DNA of 63,789 bases, taken from assembly GCF_019104945.1 (NCBI RefSeq), contig NZ_JAHRWW010000020.1, positions 1-63,789 on the forward strand. Reading direction: 5' to 3'. How positions within the stretch are numbered: position 1 is the first letter of the stretch; each line of letters starts with the position of its first letter. Shown in pieces: positions 50,969 through 62,278 of the stretch. The notes beneath the pieces were generated by a model, which was not told the DNA's origin, did no database searches, and saw only the letters and a program-made list of their open reading frames with translations. Both the position numbers and the translations under genes were made by a program. The stretch is from Thermomonas sp. (GTDB lineage Bacteria > Pseudomonadota > Gammaproteobacteria > Xanthomonadales > Xanthomonadaceae).

Positions 50969-52024
50969 TTATCGCGCAAACAGCGCTTGCATTTTCGCCG
51001 TGTCTGGGGACTCGATTACGCCTTGTTCGGTGACAATGGCATCGATCAAATCGTGCGGGGTCACATCGAACACAGGGTTCCATGCCTGTACGCCTTCAGC
51101 CACGGTGCGCTGACCTTGGAACGCAAGCAATTCTGCGGGGGCGCGCTGTTCAATCTCGATCAAATCACCGTGCTGTGTACCCATATCCACCGTGGACGAA
51201 GGGGCCGCCACCATAAATTTCACCCCGTGCCGCTTGGCGGCAATGGCGAGCTGATAGGTGCCGATTTTGTTCGCGGTATCGCCATTGGCGCAGATACGGT
51301 CCGCGCCCACGATCACCCACTGCACTTGCCCGGTTTTCATTAGATGCGAAGCAGCGGAATCAGCGATTAGTGTGGGCGCGATACCGTCTTGCTGTAGCTC
51401 CCATACGGTAAGGCGCGCACCTTGGTTCCATGGCCGGGTTTCGGTGGCGAACACGCGCGCGATACGCCCTTCGGCAACGCCTGCGCGAATAACACCTAAC
51501 GCTGTACCAAAGCCCGCGGTGGCCAAAGAGCCGGTATTGCAATGGGTGAGCACACCGCTGCCCTGCGCAATCAACGCAGCACCTGCGCGGCCCATGCTGC
51601 GGTTGGCGGCAAGGTCTTCAGTTTCAATCGCGCGCGCTTCCTGTTCAAGCACTTCTCGCCAAGTGCTTCCTGCCTGCACCAGCACGCGACGCATACGCGC
51701 CAATGCCCACGCCAAATTCACCGCTGTAGGACGGGCTGCATTCAATCGCTGCAGCGCGGGCTCTAGCTGGTGTAACGCCTCTTCGGCGGTGTTCGCTTGC
51801 ACTGCACGCGCCGCCAACACCACGCCCCACGCGGCGGCGATACCAATAGCAGGTGCGCCGCGCACGGTGAGTGCATGAATGGCGGCTGCCACGTCATCGC
51901 TGCTGCGACAAATTTCGTGCGCAACGGCAAATGGCAATACGCGCTGATCCAAAAGTTCTAATGATTCGCCTGTCCAGCGAATGGGGCGGATATGGTCGTA
52001 GCGGTCGTAGTCAATCGCAGTCAT
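50969..52024 (-). CDS. mtnA: S-methyl-5-thioribose-1-phosphate isomerase
   Basis: A 351-residue enzyme of methionine salvage that isomerises 5-methylthioribose-1-phosphate to the ribulose form. It has the family [17 protein letters not shown] start, [14 protein letters not shown], the catalytic Cys in [20 protein letters not shown] and Asp in [19 protein letters not shown]. The rest of the pathway is not in the window. A 148-base gap separates it from gyrA downstream, with no other gene seen. Confidence 0.96.
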   Translation of the reverse strand: MTAIDYDRYDHIRPIRWTGESLELLDQRVLPFAVAHEICRSSDDVAAAIHALTVRGAPAIGIAAAWGVVLAARAVQANTAEEALHQLEPALQRLNAARPTAVNLAWALARMRRVLVQAGSTWREVLEQEARAIETEDLAANRSMGRAGAALIAQGSGVLTHCNTGSLATAGFGTALGVIRAGVAEGRIARVFATETRPWNQGARLTVWELQQDGIAPTLIADSAASHLMKTGQVQWVIVGADRICANGDTANKIGTYQLAIAAKRHGVKFMVAAPSSTVDMGTQHGDLIEIEQRAPAELLAFQGQRTVAEGVQAWNPVFDVTPHDLIDAIVTEQGVIESPDTAKMQALFAR

Positions 52025-52051
52025 GGGGTGTCAAATCCTTATAGGCCGCGC

Positions 52052-52999
52052 TTAGGCGCGTGCGAAATCAAAAGCGAGTACATCGGCAATACGGTCGGTG
52101 CGCAGCAGTGCCATCAGCAGCCGATCCACACCCAGCGCCACACCCGCGCAGGCGGGAAGGCCGCGCCCTAGCGCAGCCAGCAGTGCAGTATCAACTGGAA
52201 TTTCAGGAAGGCCGCGCTGCGCGCGAACGCGCACATCGCGCTGGAAGCGCTCGGCTTGTTCGCGGGTATCAATCAGTTCGTGATAGCCGTTGGCAAGCTC
52301 CAATGGGCCGAGATAGAGCTCGAAGCGTTCTGCCACCGGCGGCTCGTCTTGCCGAATACGCGCCAATGCAGCCTGCGAGGCGGGCCAATCGTGTACGGCA
52401 AGCAGTTGATCGTGCGCAAATTTGGGCTGCAGACGATGGGTCATCAGTAGGTCCAGCCAGTCGTCGCGGGTGAGCCCAGCGGCATCAATCTGCACATCCC
52501 CCAATGCCGTCTGCAGCGTTTCAATGCTGGCGGTAAATGGGTCGAGCCCGAGCATGGAATGGTAGATCTCGCGAAAAGTGACGATCTTCAATGCAGCACT
52601 GCGTTCAACCAACGCCAGTGCGCTTTGAATGAGCGCTGCGGTTTCTTCTAGCAGGCGCAGATGATCCCAGCCCACGCGATACCACTCCAGCATGGTGAAC
52701 TCGGGGTTATGGCGGCCACCGGCCTCACCATCACGAAACACGCGCCCCAACTCATAGCAATCGCCCACGCCCGCAGCAAGCAGGCGCTTGAGTGCGAATT
52801 CGGGCGAAGTACGCAGCCAGCGAGTGCGCGGCGCGCCATCGGTACGCCCGGAGAACTCTAATGAAAACGAGGCGATATTCGGCTCGGTATTGCCCGCCAG
52901 CGAGAGTACTGGCGTTTCCACTTCCAGCACGCCACGCGCATAAAAAAACTCGCGCACCAATCGGTTAAACGCGGCACGCAGCTGCAATGCGTTGTTCAC
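52052..52999 (-). CDS. epmA: Elongation factor P (R)-beta-lysine ligase
   Basis: A 315-residue class II lysyl-tRNA synthetase paralogue without the anticodon domain. It attaches beta-lysine to a Lys of EF-P, which helps ribosomes at polyproline stretches. Motif 1-like FNRLVREFFYARGVLEVETPVL, motif 2 with EFALKRLLAAGVGDCYELGRVFRDGE, and motif 3 with GVALGVDRLLMALL are all present. It is preceded by an acetyltransferase gene with a four-base overlap. Confidence 0.95.
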   Translation of the reverse strand: MNNALQLRAAFNRLVREFFYARGVLEVETPVLSLAGNTEPNIASFSLEFSGRTDGAPRTRWLRTSPEFALKRLLAAGVGDCYELGRVFRDGEAGGRHNPEFTMLEWYRVGWDHLRLLEETAALIQSALALVERSAALKIVTFREIYHSMLGLDPFTASIETLQTALGDVQIDAAGLTRDDWLDLLMTHRLQPKFAHDQLLAVHDWPASQAALARIRQDEPPVAERFELYLGPLELANGYHELIDTREQAERFQRDVRVRAQRGLPEIPVDTALLAALGRGLPACAGVALGVDRLLMALLRTDRIADVLAFDFARA

Positions 53000-53478
53000 G
53001 AATGCAGGCCCGCCTGCGTTGCAGCTAACGGGAGCGTGAGAATATCGCGCTCATCGTCACGATAGCCACTCGCCAAATACAGCGCCTTTGCGCGTGCATT
53101 ATGGTGGTTGACCTCCAGCCGCATGACCGCAGCGCCCTGCGTCTGCGCCCAATCACGCGCGAGTGCGAGCGCCTGTTTGCCCCAGCCGCGCCCACGCACT
53201 GCAGGCGCAAGATAGAGTTCATCCAGCAGTACATAGCGCCCGCCTTGCTCCACGCTAAAGCACCATCCAAGAATGATATAGCCCACACAAGGAGGCGTTT
53301 CGCTTTGCAGTATGAGTACTGCACCATTTCGTGCGTCCTGCAGAATTTGTTGCAAGCCAGGCTCCACCTGCTTGGCAACATAAGGAATATGGTCTTCTTC
53401 GTAAAAGGTTTTGAGCATGGCAAGCACGCCGGTGAAATCTTGCGGCCGCGCAACGCGCAAGCTAAGCGTGTCAGACAT
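52996..53478 (-). CDS. GNAT-family N-acetyltransferase
   Basis: A 160-residue acetyltransferase. The CoA loop is ELYLAPAVRGRGWGKQALALARDWA and the terminal motif is LEVNHHNARAKALYLASGYRDDERDIL, both typical. The ATG at 53478 is chosen because it lies two bases after the ligA stop and starts MSDTLSLRVARPQDF. Substrate unknown. Confidence 0.9.
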   Translation of the reverse strand: MSDTLSLRVARPQDFTGVLAMLKTFYEEDHIPYVAKQVEPGLQQILQDARNGAVLILQSETPPCVGYIILGWCFSVEQGGRYVLLDELYLAPAVRGRGWGKQALALARDWAQTQGAAVMRLEVNHHNARAKALYLASGYRDDERDILTLPLAATQAGLHS

Positions 53479-53480
53479 CG

Positions 53481-56265
<2,785 letters not shown>

Positions 56266-56287
56266 CAATTTCTCTCCATTTTTATTC

Positions 56288-59200
56288 TTACACCGCGCCC
56301 ACAAGGCGCGCAGCTTCTGCCAAATCTACCGATACAAGGCGCGATACGCCGGGCTCACGCATGGTGACGCCTGAAAGCTGACGTGCCGCCTCCATCGTGG
56401 CTTTGTTGTGCGTGACGAATAGGAATTGCACGGCCTCACTCATTTCACTGACCATCGCCGCCAGCCGCCCTACGTTGGCTTCGTCCAGTGGCGCATCGAC
56501 TTCGTCGAGCAAGCAGAACGGCGCAGGATTAAGCCGGAAAATCGCGAACACCAATGCCACTGCCGTCATCGCTTTTTCGCCACCCGAGAGCAACGAAATA
56601 CTGGATACACGTTTCCCCGGTGGGCGCGCCATGATGGTGACGCCGGTATCAAGTAGATCATCACCGGTGAGTTCAAGATAGGCGTGGCCACCGCCAAATA
56701 GACGCGGATAGAGTTCCTGCACGCCCGAGTTCACGCGATCAAACGTGTCTTTAAAACGACTGCGTGTCTCGCGATCGATCTTGCGGATGGCCTCTTCAAG
56801 GGTTTCCAGCGCTGCATTGAGGTCGGTATTTTGCGAATCCAAATAGTCCTTGCGCTGTGCCGCTTCTGCGTGCTCGGCAATCGCCGCCAAGTTGACCGGC
56901 TCAAGGCGGCGCATTTTTGCATCGAGCTCGCTCACCGCACGCTCCCATTGCGTGCTATCGGCGGCATCTTCTAGGCTCGACAGAAGCTCATCCATTACAA
57001 AGCCTGCATCGACCACGGCCACCGTAAACTGTTCAGCCTTCAGCACCAGCGCCTGTTGATCGAGGCGACGCTGGCCAATCGCTTCGCGCAGTTCTAGCGC
57101 CTGCGCGTCACGCTGCTGGCGTACTTGTTCAAACTGGCGTAGCTCGTTATCAATACCTTCAAGATGCGCGCGCGCTTCGGCCAGCTCGCGGTCCACGCGC
57201 ACGCGCTCACCCAACGCGATTTGGCGCTCTTCTTCAAGTAGCAACACTGGCGCATCGCCTTCTGCAAGCTGCGCGGCCAAATCACCAAGACGCGTATCCA
57301 GCTGCCCGCGCTGGCCACCCATGCGTTCAAGCGCCTGCGAAAGTGCGATCACCTGCACGCGCTGCGACTCTAGGCTCAATGCCAGCGCATGCGCGGCGTC
57401 GCGGGTTTCGCGTGCTGCGTTGCGTGCGCTATCGCGCTTATCGGTGAGATAGCGGCGTTCGTTGTCGAGGGTTTGCCGGGTCGATTCAAGGCTACCCATG
57501 CGGCCCAGCGCGTCTTCAATGCGAATGCGCGCTTCACCAGCCTGTTCTTTATTGGCCTCTAGTGCTTCTTCTAGCTGCGAAAGCTCAGCATCAATCCGCT
57601 CGATGCGCTGCCGCGCAGTCTCCAAGCGCCCCTGCTGGCTCTGCAACTGGCCGGCCAGCTCTGACACGCCACGATGCTCCAAATACAGCGTGCGCTGCGC
57701 TTCTTCGCGCTGCTGTTCGGCCTGCAAATGCGCATCACGTAGCTGCGCAAGCCGCGCTTCGAGATCACGCTCATGCGCTACGTCGCGTTCAATCTCGGCG
57801 CGCAGCGTTTGGATTTCTTTTTCGCGCAGCAAGGCACCTTGTTTGGCGGCACCCGAGCGCGCGACACGCACCCAGCCATCGCCCAAGCGCTCGCCACTGC
57901 GTGTAATGACAGACTCACCATCGCCCAACTGCGCCTGCAATGCGCGCGCTTCGGCGAGCGTTTGGGCACCATGCAGCCGTGCCAACAAGCGACGGATGGC
58001 GCGTGGCCCTTGCACTTTGGAAGCCAGCGATGTCGCCGGATATGCTGTGTCGTCCTGCACCGAAGACACCAGCGCCAAGCGGCCGTCACCCAGTTCCGCC
58101 AAGGCTTCAACCAACTGTTCTGGCGCCTCCACCAGAACGCCTTCAATCAATTGGCCAAGTGCAGCTTCTACTGCATTTTCCCAACCCGACTCCACCTGCA
58201 GGCGTTCACCTACGCGGGTGGCATCGGTTAGCCCTTGCGCTTGCAGCCACTGGGCCGCGGCGCCCTTTTCTTGCCCAAGCGCGGCGGCTTGCAATGTTTC
58301 TAAAGAGGCCAAACGGCCGCGCGTGGTCTGCGTTTGTTTGCGCAGCTCCGAGAGTTCCACCTGCGCACTGCGCTGCTGTTCTTGCAGATCTGCGCTGGAC
58401 TGCTTACGCGCCTCTACTTGCTCCGTCAGCATCTCCAATGCTTCTTTGCGCGTCTCATGTTGCAGGCTGATCTGTTCGAACGCATCACTGAGCGTGTCGA
58501 GGTCAAGCCCTGTGCGCTCTTCACGCAATTGCTGACGGCGGCGGTCGGCATCCAAAATTTGCCGATCTAAATGTTCGATGCGTGTGCGCTCCACGTCGCC
58601 CGCACGTGCGGCATCGGCCTGATCGCGGCTATGTGTATCCCAGCGCTGCTGCCACTCAGCCAGCCGCGCTTCCACTTCGCGCAGCGCGTCTTGGCGTTCT
58701 AAATCTTGTTCTTGAAGAAGTTCTAGGCGCGGCTCAGCGTCTTCAACTGCCGTACGCAGCACGTCGAGTTTCTGCTGATCGCCACTGATGGTGCTGCCAA
58801 GTTCGGCTAGTGCGCTTTGCGCTTCGTCGCGCGCGCGCTGCAGGCGCACCGATAATTCGCGCTGGTGGGCGATTTGCTGCTCGACACGGGCCAATTGACT
58901 GCCGATCTGATACACCGCAGCCTGCGCCGCATTTAGCCCTTCACTGGCCTCTTCACGCTTGCTACGTCCGCTTTCCAGCTCGCTTTCAGCGTGTCGCTGC
59001 TCGGCCACCAGCTGCTCCAGCCGGGTCTCTTCGCGCCCCAGTTTTTCGCGCTGCCCCTGCAGACGGATATCGAGTGCGCGGTATTCCAGCGCCTTCCACT
59101 GCGCGTCTTTAATTTTGCGCTCAGATTGCAGCGCGGTGTACTGTTCGGCCTGACGGGCTTGACGGGCCAAATGCTGCAGCTGCTTATCCACCTCTTCGCG

Positions 59201-59791
59201 CAGGTCGTTCAAACGGTCGAGATTTTCGCGGGTGTGGCGAATGCGGGTTTCGGTTTCCTTGCGGCGCTCTTTATATTTGGAAATCCCGGCCGCTTCTTCC
59301 AAATACACGCGCAGCTCTTCGGGCTTGGCGTCGATCACCTGCGAGATCATGCCCTGCTCGATGATCGAATAACTACGCGGGCCAAGCCCTGTTCCCAAGA
59401 ACAGGTCGGTGATGTCGCGGCGGCGGCATTTGCCGCCATTGAGGTAATACGCACTCTGGCCGTCGCGGCTCACCGTACGTTTGACCGAAATCTCATTAAA
59501 CGCCGCATATTCACCGGTAATGGTGTGGTCGGTATTGTCGAAAATCAGCTCAACACTGGCCTGCGAAACAGGTTTACGCGCCGAGCTTCCGGAAAAAATA
59601 ACGTCGGTAAGCGAGTCGCCACGCAGGCGACTGGCTGCGCTTTCGCCCATCACCCAGCGAATTGCATCAATAATATTGGACTTGCCGCAGCCGTTCGGCC
59701 CCACAATGCCGGTCATATTGGTCGGCAAATGCAGCGTGGTGGGGTCAACGAAGGACTTGAAGCCAGATAACTTGATGGTGGATAGGCGCAT
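56288..59791 (-). CDS. smc: Chromosome segregation ATPase Smc
   Basis: A 1167-residue SMC protein that compacts and segregates chromosomes with ScpA and ScpB. Walker A is GPNGCGKSN (31-39). Two long coiled-coil arms flank a hinge (about 490-640). The C-terminal head has the signature LLSGGEKAMTAVALVFAIF and Walker B PFCLLDEVDAPLDEAN. The ATG at 59791 begins MRLSTIKLSGFKSFVDP, the standard start. Confidence 0.97.
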   Translation of the reverse strand: MRLSTIKLSGFKSFVDPTTLHLPTNMTGIVGPNGCGKSNIIDAIRWVMGESAASRLRGDSLTDVIFSGSSARKPVSQASVELIFDNTDHTITGEYAAFNEISVKRTVSRDGQSAYYLNGGKCRRRDITDLFLGTGLGPRSYSIIEQGMISQVIDAKPEELRVYLEEAAGISKYKERRKETETRIRHTRENLDRLNDLREEVDKQLQHLARQARQAEQYTALQSERKIKDAQWKALEYRALDIRLQGQREKLGREETRLEQLVAEQRHAESELESGRSKREEASEGLNAAQAAVYQIGSQLARVEQQIAHQRELSVRLQRARDEAQSALAELGSTISGDQQKLDVLRTAVEDAEPRLELLQEQDLERQDALREVEARLAEWQQRWDTHSRDQADAARAGDVERTRIEHLDRQILDADRRRQQLREERTGLDLDTLSDAFEQISLQHETRKEALEMLTEQVEARKQSSADLQEQQRSAQVELSELRKQTQTTRGRLASLETLQAAALGQEKGAAAQWLQAQGLTDATRVGERLQVESGWENAVEAALGQLIEGVLVEAPEQLVEALAELGDGRLALVSSVQDDTAYPATSLASKVQGPRAIRRLLARLHGAQTLAEARALQAQLGDGESVITRSGERLGDGWVRVARSGAAKQGALLREKEIQTLRAEIERDVAHERDLEARLAQLRDAHLQAEQQREEAQRTLYLEHRGVSELAGQLQSQQGRLETARQRIERIDAELSQLEEALEANKEQAGEARIRIEDALGRMGSLESTRQTLDNERRYLTDKRDSARNAARETRDAAHALALSLESQRVQVIALSQALERMGGQRGQLDTRLGDLAAQLAEGDAPVLLLEEERQIALGERVRVDRELAEARAHLEGIDNELRQFEQVRQQRDAQALELREAIGQRRLDQQALVLKAEQFTVAVVDAGFVMDELLSSLEDAADSTQWERAVSELDAKMRRLEPVNLAAIAEHAEAAQRKDYLDSQNTDLNAALETLEEAIRKIDRETRSRFKDTFDRVNSGVQELYPRLFGGGHAYLELTGDDLLDTGVTIMARPPGKRVSSISLLSGGEKAMTAVALVFAIFRLNPAPFCLLDEVDAPLDEANVGRLAAMVSEMSEAVQFLFVTHNKATMEAARQLSGVTMREPGVSRLVSVDLAEAARLVGAV

Positions 59792-59848
59792 GCGCGTCAA
59801 CGAACCTTAATCGGCGTTTGGGTGCCAAACGAATGAGTATAACGGTGG

Positions 59849-60160
59849 TTATTGGCGCTCGCCGGGCAATTTTGCCTCGATCGACAGCGCGTGAATATCG
59901 GTTTGCAGCATCTCGCCCAGTGCCGCATAGATCAGTTTATGCCGGGCCAGCGGCAGCTTGCCATGAAAGGCCGCACTTTCCACATAGACGCTGAAATGCC
60001 CCTGCCCGAGCTGGCTACCGGCATGCCCAGCGTGCTTGTGGCTGTCATCGCGAATCTCCAGCACCGCAGGCGCAAGAGCTTGGGTGAGCCGCTCGCGTAT
60101 GCGCTCGATGCGCGCCGGGTTGAGCCGTGGAATATCGGCCTCGGTCCATGGCTGGGTCAC
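59849..60160 (-). CDS. BolA-family protein
   Basis: About 104 residues. The BolA fold is seen in [29 protein letters not shown] and [21 protein letters not shown], with the His residues used to hold Fe-S clusters with monothiol glutaredoxins. I start at GTG at 60160, which overlaps the yciI stop (GTGA) and gives [14 protein letters not shown]; no ATG fits. BolA versus IbaG cannot be decided with certainty from this. Confidence 0.88.
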   Translation of the reverse strand: MTQPWTEADIPRLNPARIERIRERLTQALAPAVLEIRDDSHKHAGHAGSQLGQGHFSVYVESAAFHGKLPLARHKLIYAALGEMLQTDIHALSIEAKLPGERQ

Positions 60161-60456
60161 GGCAGCACCTTCAAGAAAGGACGCACATCCACCCGCACAT
60201 ACACACCCGCCGCGCAGTACGGGTCGGCATCGGCCCACGCCCGCGCGTCCTCTAACGAAGCGAATTCGGCAATCACAATACTGCCGGAAAAGCCCGCAGG
60301 GCCTGGATTTTCAGCATCAATCGCCGGGCAAGGGCCGGCCAAGAGCAGCCGCCCTTCATCACGCAGCGCATGCAGCCGCGCCAAATGATCGGCCCGTGCA
60401 GCCAACCGTTTTGCCAGAACATCCTGCCCGTCGTGCCCTTCAACCGCGTACCACAT
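60157..60456 (-). CDS. yciI: YciI-like protein
   Basis: A 99-residue small cytoplasmic protein of ferredoxin-like fold. [31 protein letters not shown] and [31 protein letters not shown], then [11 protein letters not shown], are typical of YciI. Biochemical role not firmly known. The ATG at 60456 follows AGGAG. It is divergent from scpA; the 233 bases between them (60457-60689) hold no gene that I can see. Confidence 0.9.
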   Translation of the reverse strand: MWYAVEGHDGQDVLAKRLAARADHLARLHALRDEGRLLLAGPCPAIDAENPGPAGFSGSIVIAEFASLEDARAWADADPYCAAGVYVRVDVRPFLKVLP

Positions 60457-60689
60457 TGGCCTACTCCTGAATGAATCGTTCCCTACATTGTAGGCGCTAA
60501 GGCTAGACAGCCGCCGCACAAGCTTTTACCCTTAGCGCGTCTTAACGGCCCGAACCAGCGGCCTGCGCGATCTACGGCAACCCCCGAGCCGCTCCGCGCC
60601 CGTCAATCCGGCCTCTCTGCTTAGCGCAACGTAACCCGGCCCTCGTGGCCCCTGCACAACCCGTGTGGCCCGGAGGGGGCCGCTCACCG

Positions 60690-61610
60690 ATGACATCCGA
60701 AACCAGCACCGGCTCAACCGCCGCTGCCGCCGCGCAAAATCCAAACACGCGCCCCCAGCAGCAGGAAATGCCGCTGGCGATGGTGCTTGGCCAGCCGTTG
60801 GTGGAAGTTCCGAAGGATTTGTACATCCCGCCGGACGCGCTGGAAGTGATTTTGGATGCGTTCGAAGGCCCGCTCGACCTCTTGCTGTATCTGATTCGTC
60901 GGCAAAACCTCGATATTTTGGATATCCCAGTGGCGGAAATTACCCGCCAATATGTGGATTACATCCAAGCCATGCACGAAATGCGTTTCGAGCTGGCCGC
61001 CGAATATCTGCTGATGGCCGCGATTTTGGCCGAGATCAAATCGCGCATGCTGCTGCCCCGCCCCCCCAGCGAGGAGGGTTTAGAAGAAGACCCGCGCGCG
61101 GATTTGGTGCGCCGCCTGCAGGAATACGAACGCTACAAAAAAGCGGCAGAAGATATCGACACCCTCCCGCGCCAAGAGCGCGATACCAGCCTTGTAAGTG
61201 CCTTCGTACCCGACCGCGCCGCCGTACGCCTGCCGCCCCCCGTGGAACTGCGCGAAATGTTGCTGGCGCTGCACGACGTGCTCAAGCGCGCCGAACTATT
61301 CACCCAGCATGCGATTAAGCGCGATGCGCTCAATGTGCGGCAACGCATGGGCGAACTGCTCGACCGCCTCGCCGACGGCGCATTTCATCGCTTTGAATCA
61401 CTATTTTCGGCGGAAGAAGGGCGGCTTGGCGTTGTGGTGACCTTCCTCGGCATGCTGACGCTGGCCAAAGAACAGTTGGTCGATATCGTGCAGGAAGCAC
61501 CGATGGCCCCGATCTACGTAAAATCGCTGGTTACTGGCGATGACGCCCCCGCGCTGGAAACCCTATCCAGTGAATTTGACGACCCAGAGCCCGCCGAATT
61601 TCAGGCATGA
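60690..61610 (+). CDS. scpA: Segregation and condensation protein A
   Basis: The 306-residue kleisin subunit of the Smc-ScpAB condensin. The kleisin core is AFEGPLDLLLYLIRRQNLDILDIPVAEITRQYVDYI followed by LAAEYLLMAAILAEIKSRMLLP; the C-terminal winged helix ends near VVTFLGMLTLAKEQLVDIVQ. An extra Ser/Ala/Gln-rich N-terminus of about 60 residues precedes the core. The ATG at 60690 has GGAGGGGG upstream. It overlaps scpB by four bases. Confidence 0.95.
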   Translation: MTSETSTGSTAAAAAQNPNTRPQQQEMPLAMVLGQPLVEVPKDLYIPPDALEVILDAFEGPLDLLLYLIRRQNLDILDIPVAEITRQYVDYIQAMHEMRFELAAEYLLMAAILAEIKSRMLLPRPPSEEGLEEDPRADLVRRLQEYERYKKAAEDIDTLPRQERDTSLVSAFVPDRAAVRLPPPVELREMLLALHDVLKRAELFTQHAIKRDALNVRQRMGELLDRLADGAFHRFESLFSAEEGRLGVVVTFLGMLTLAKEQLVDIVQEAPMAPIYVKSLVTGDDAPALETLSSEFDDPEPAEFQA

Positions 61611-62278
61611 CCACCATCGACCAATCTCTTGTGACACGCGTTGTTGAGGCGGCCCTACTCGCCTCCAGCCACCCGCTGCCGCTCGTTCAGCTCAAAGGCC
61701 TATTCCCACTCGACGAGCCCGCTCCCGACAATAGCGTGGAAGCGGCCTTACTCGAACTACAAGACGGCTGCGCAACGCGCGGTGTAGAATTAGTAGAGGT
61801 GGCTAGCGGCTGGCGCTATCAGGTGAAGACCGATGTCCACCCTTGGGTGGCGCGGCTATGGACAGAACGCCAAACCAAATACACCCGCGCCACTTTGGAA
61901 ACCTTGGCGCTGATTGCCTACCGGCAGCCGATTACGCGCGGAGAAATCGAACAAATCCGCGGCGTCACGGTGAACAGCAACATTATTAAGGCGTTGGAAG
62001 AACGCGACTGGATTCGATCCGTAGGGCATCGCGATGTCCCCGGTAAACCAGAGCTTCTTGCCACCACCAAAACCTTTCTCGACTATTTTGGCTTGAAGCG
62101 GCTCGACGAGTTACCACCGCTATCAGAGCTAAAAGATATCGGTGAACTAGAGCCACAACTGCCATTTGAACCCGCAATTCCCGTTTCAGCGGCTGCACTT
62201 GATACTGAAACACCCACGTTAAATACCCCCCTTGGAGACGACGCCATCCCGGCCTCGTCGGAGCACATCAATGAGTAA
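61607..62278 (+). CDS. scpB: Segregation and condensation protein B
   Basis: A 223-residue protein with two winged-helix domains that dimerises and binds ScpA. RVVEAALLASSHPLPLVQLKGLF, RYQVKTDVHPWVARLWTERQTKYTRATLETLALIAYRQPITRGEIEQIRGV and IRSVGHRDVPGKPELLATTKTFLDYFGL are the family core. A variable C-terminal tail follows. It overlaps scpA and rluB (8 bases), so these three are one operon. Confidence 0.96.
   Translation: MTTIDQSLVTRVVEAALLASSHPLPLVQLKGLFPLDEPAPDNSVEAALLELQDGCATRGVELVEVASGWRYQVKTDVHPWVARLWTERQTKYTRATLETLALIAYRQPITRGEIEQIRGVTVNSNIIKALEERDWIRSVGHRDVPGKPELLATTKTFLDYFGLKRLDELPPLSELKDIGELEPQLPFEPAIPVSAAALDTETPTLNTPLGDDAIPASSEHINE

Noticed and set aside
57462-58535. A 357-codon plus-strand frame opposite smc
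   Set aside because: Very rich in Ser, Arg and Cys, as expected from reading coiled-coil codons backwards.
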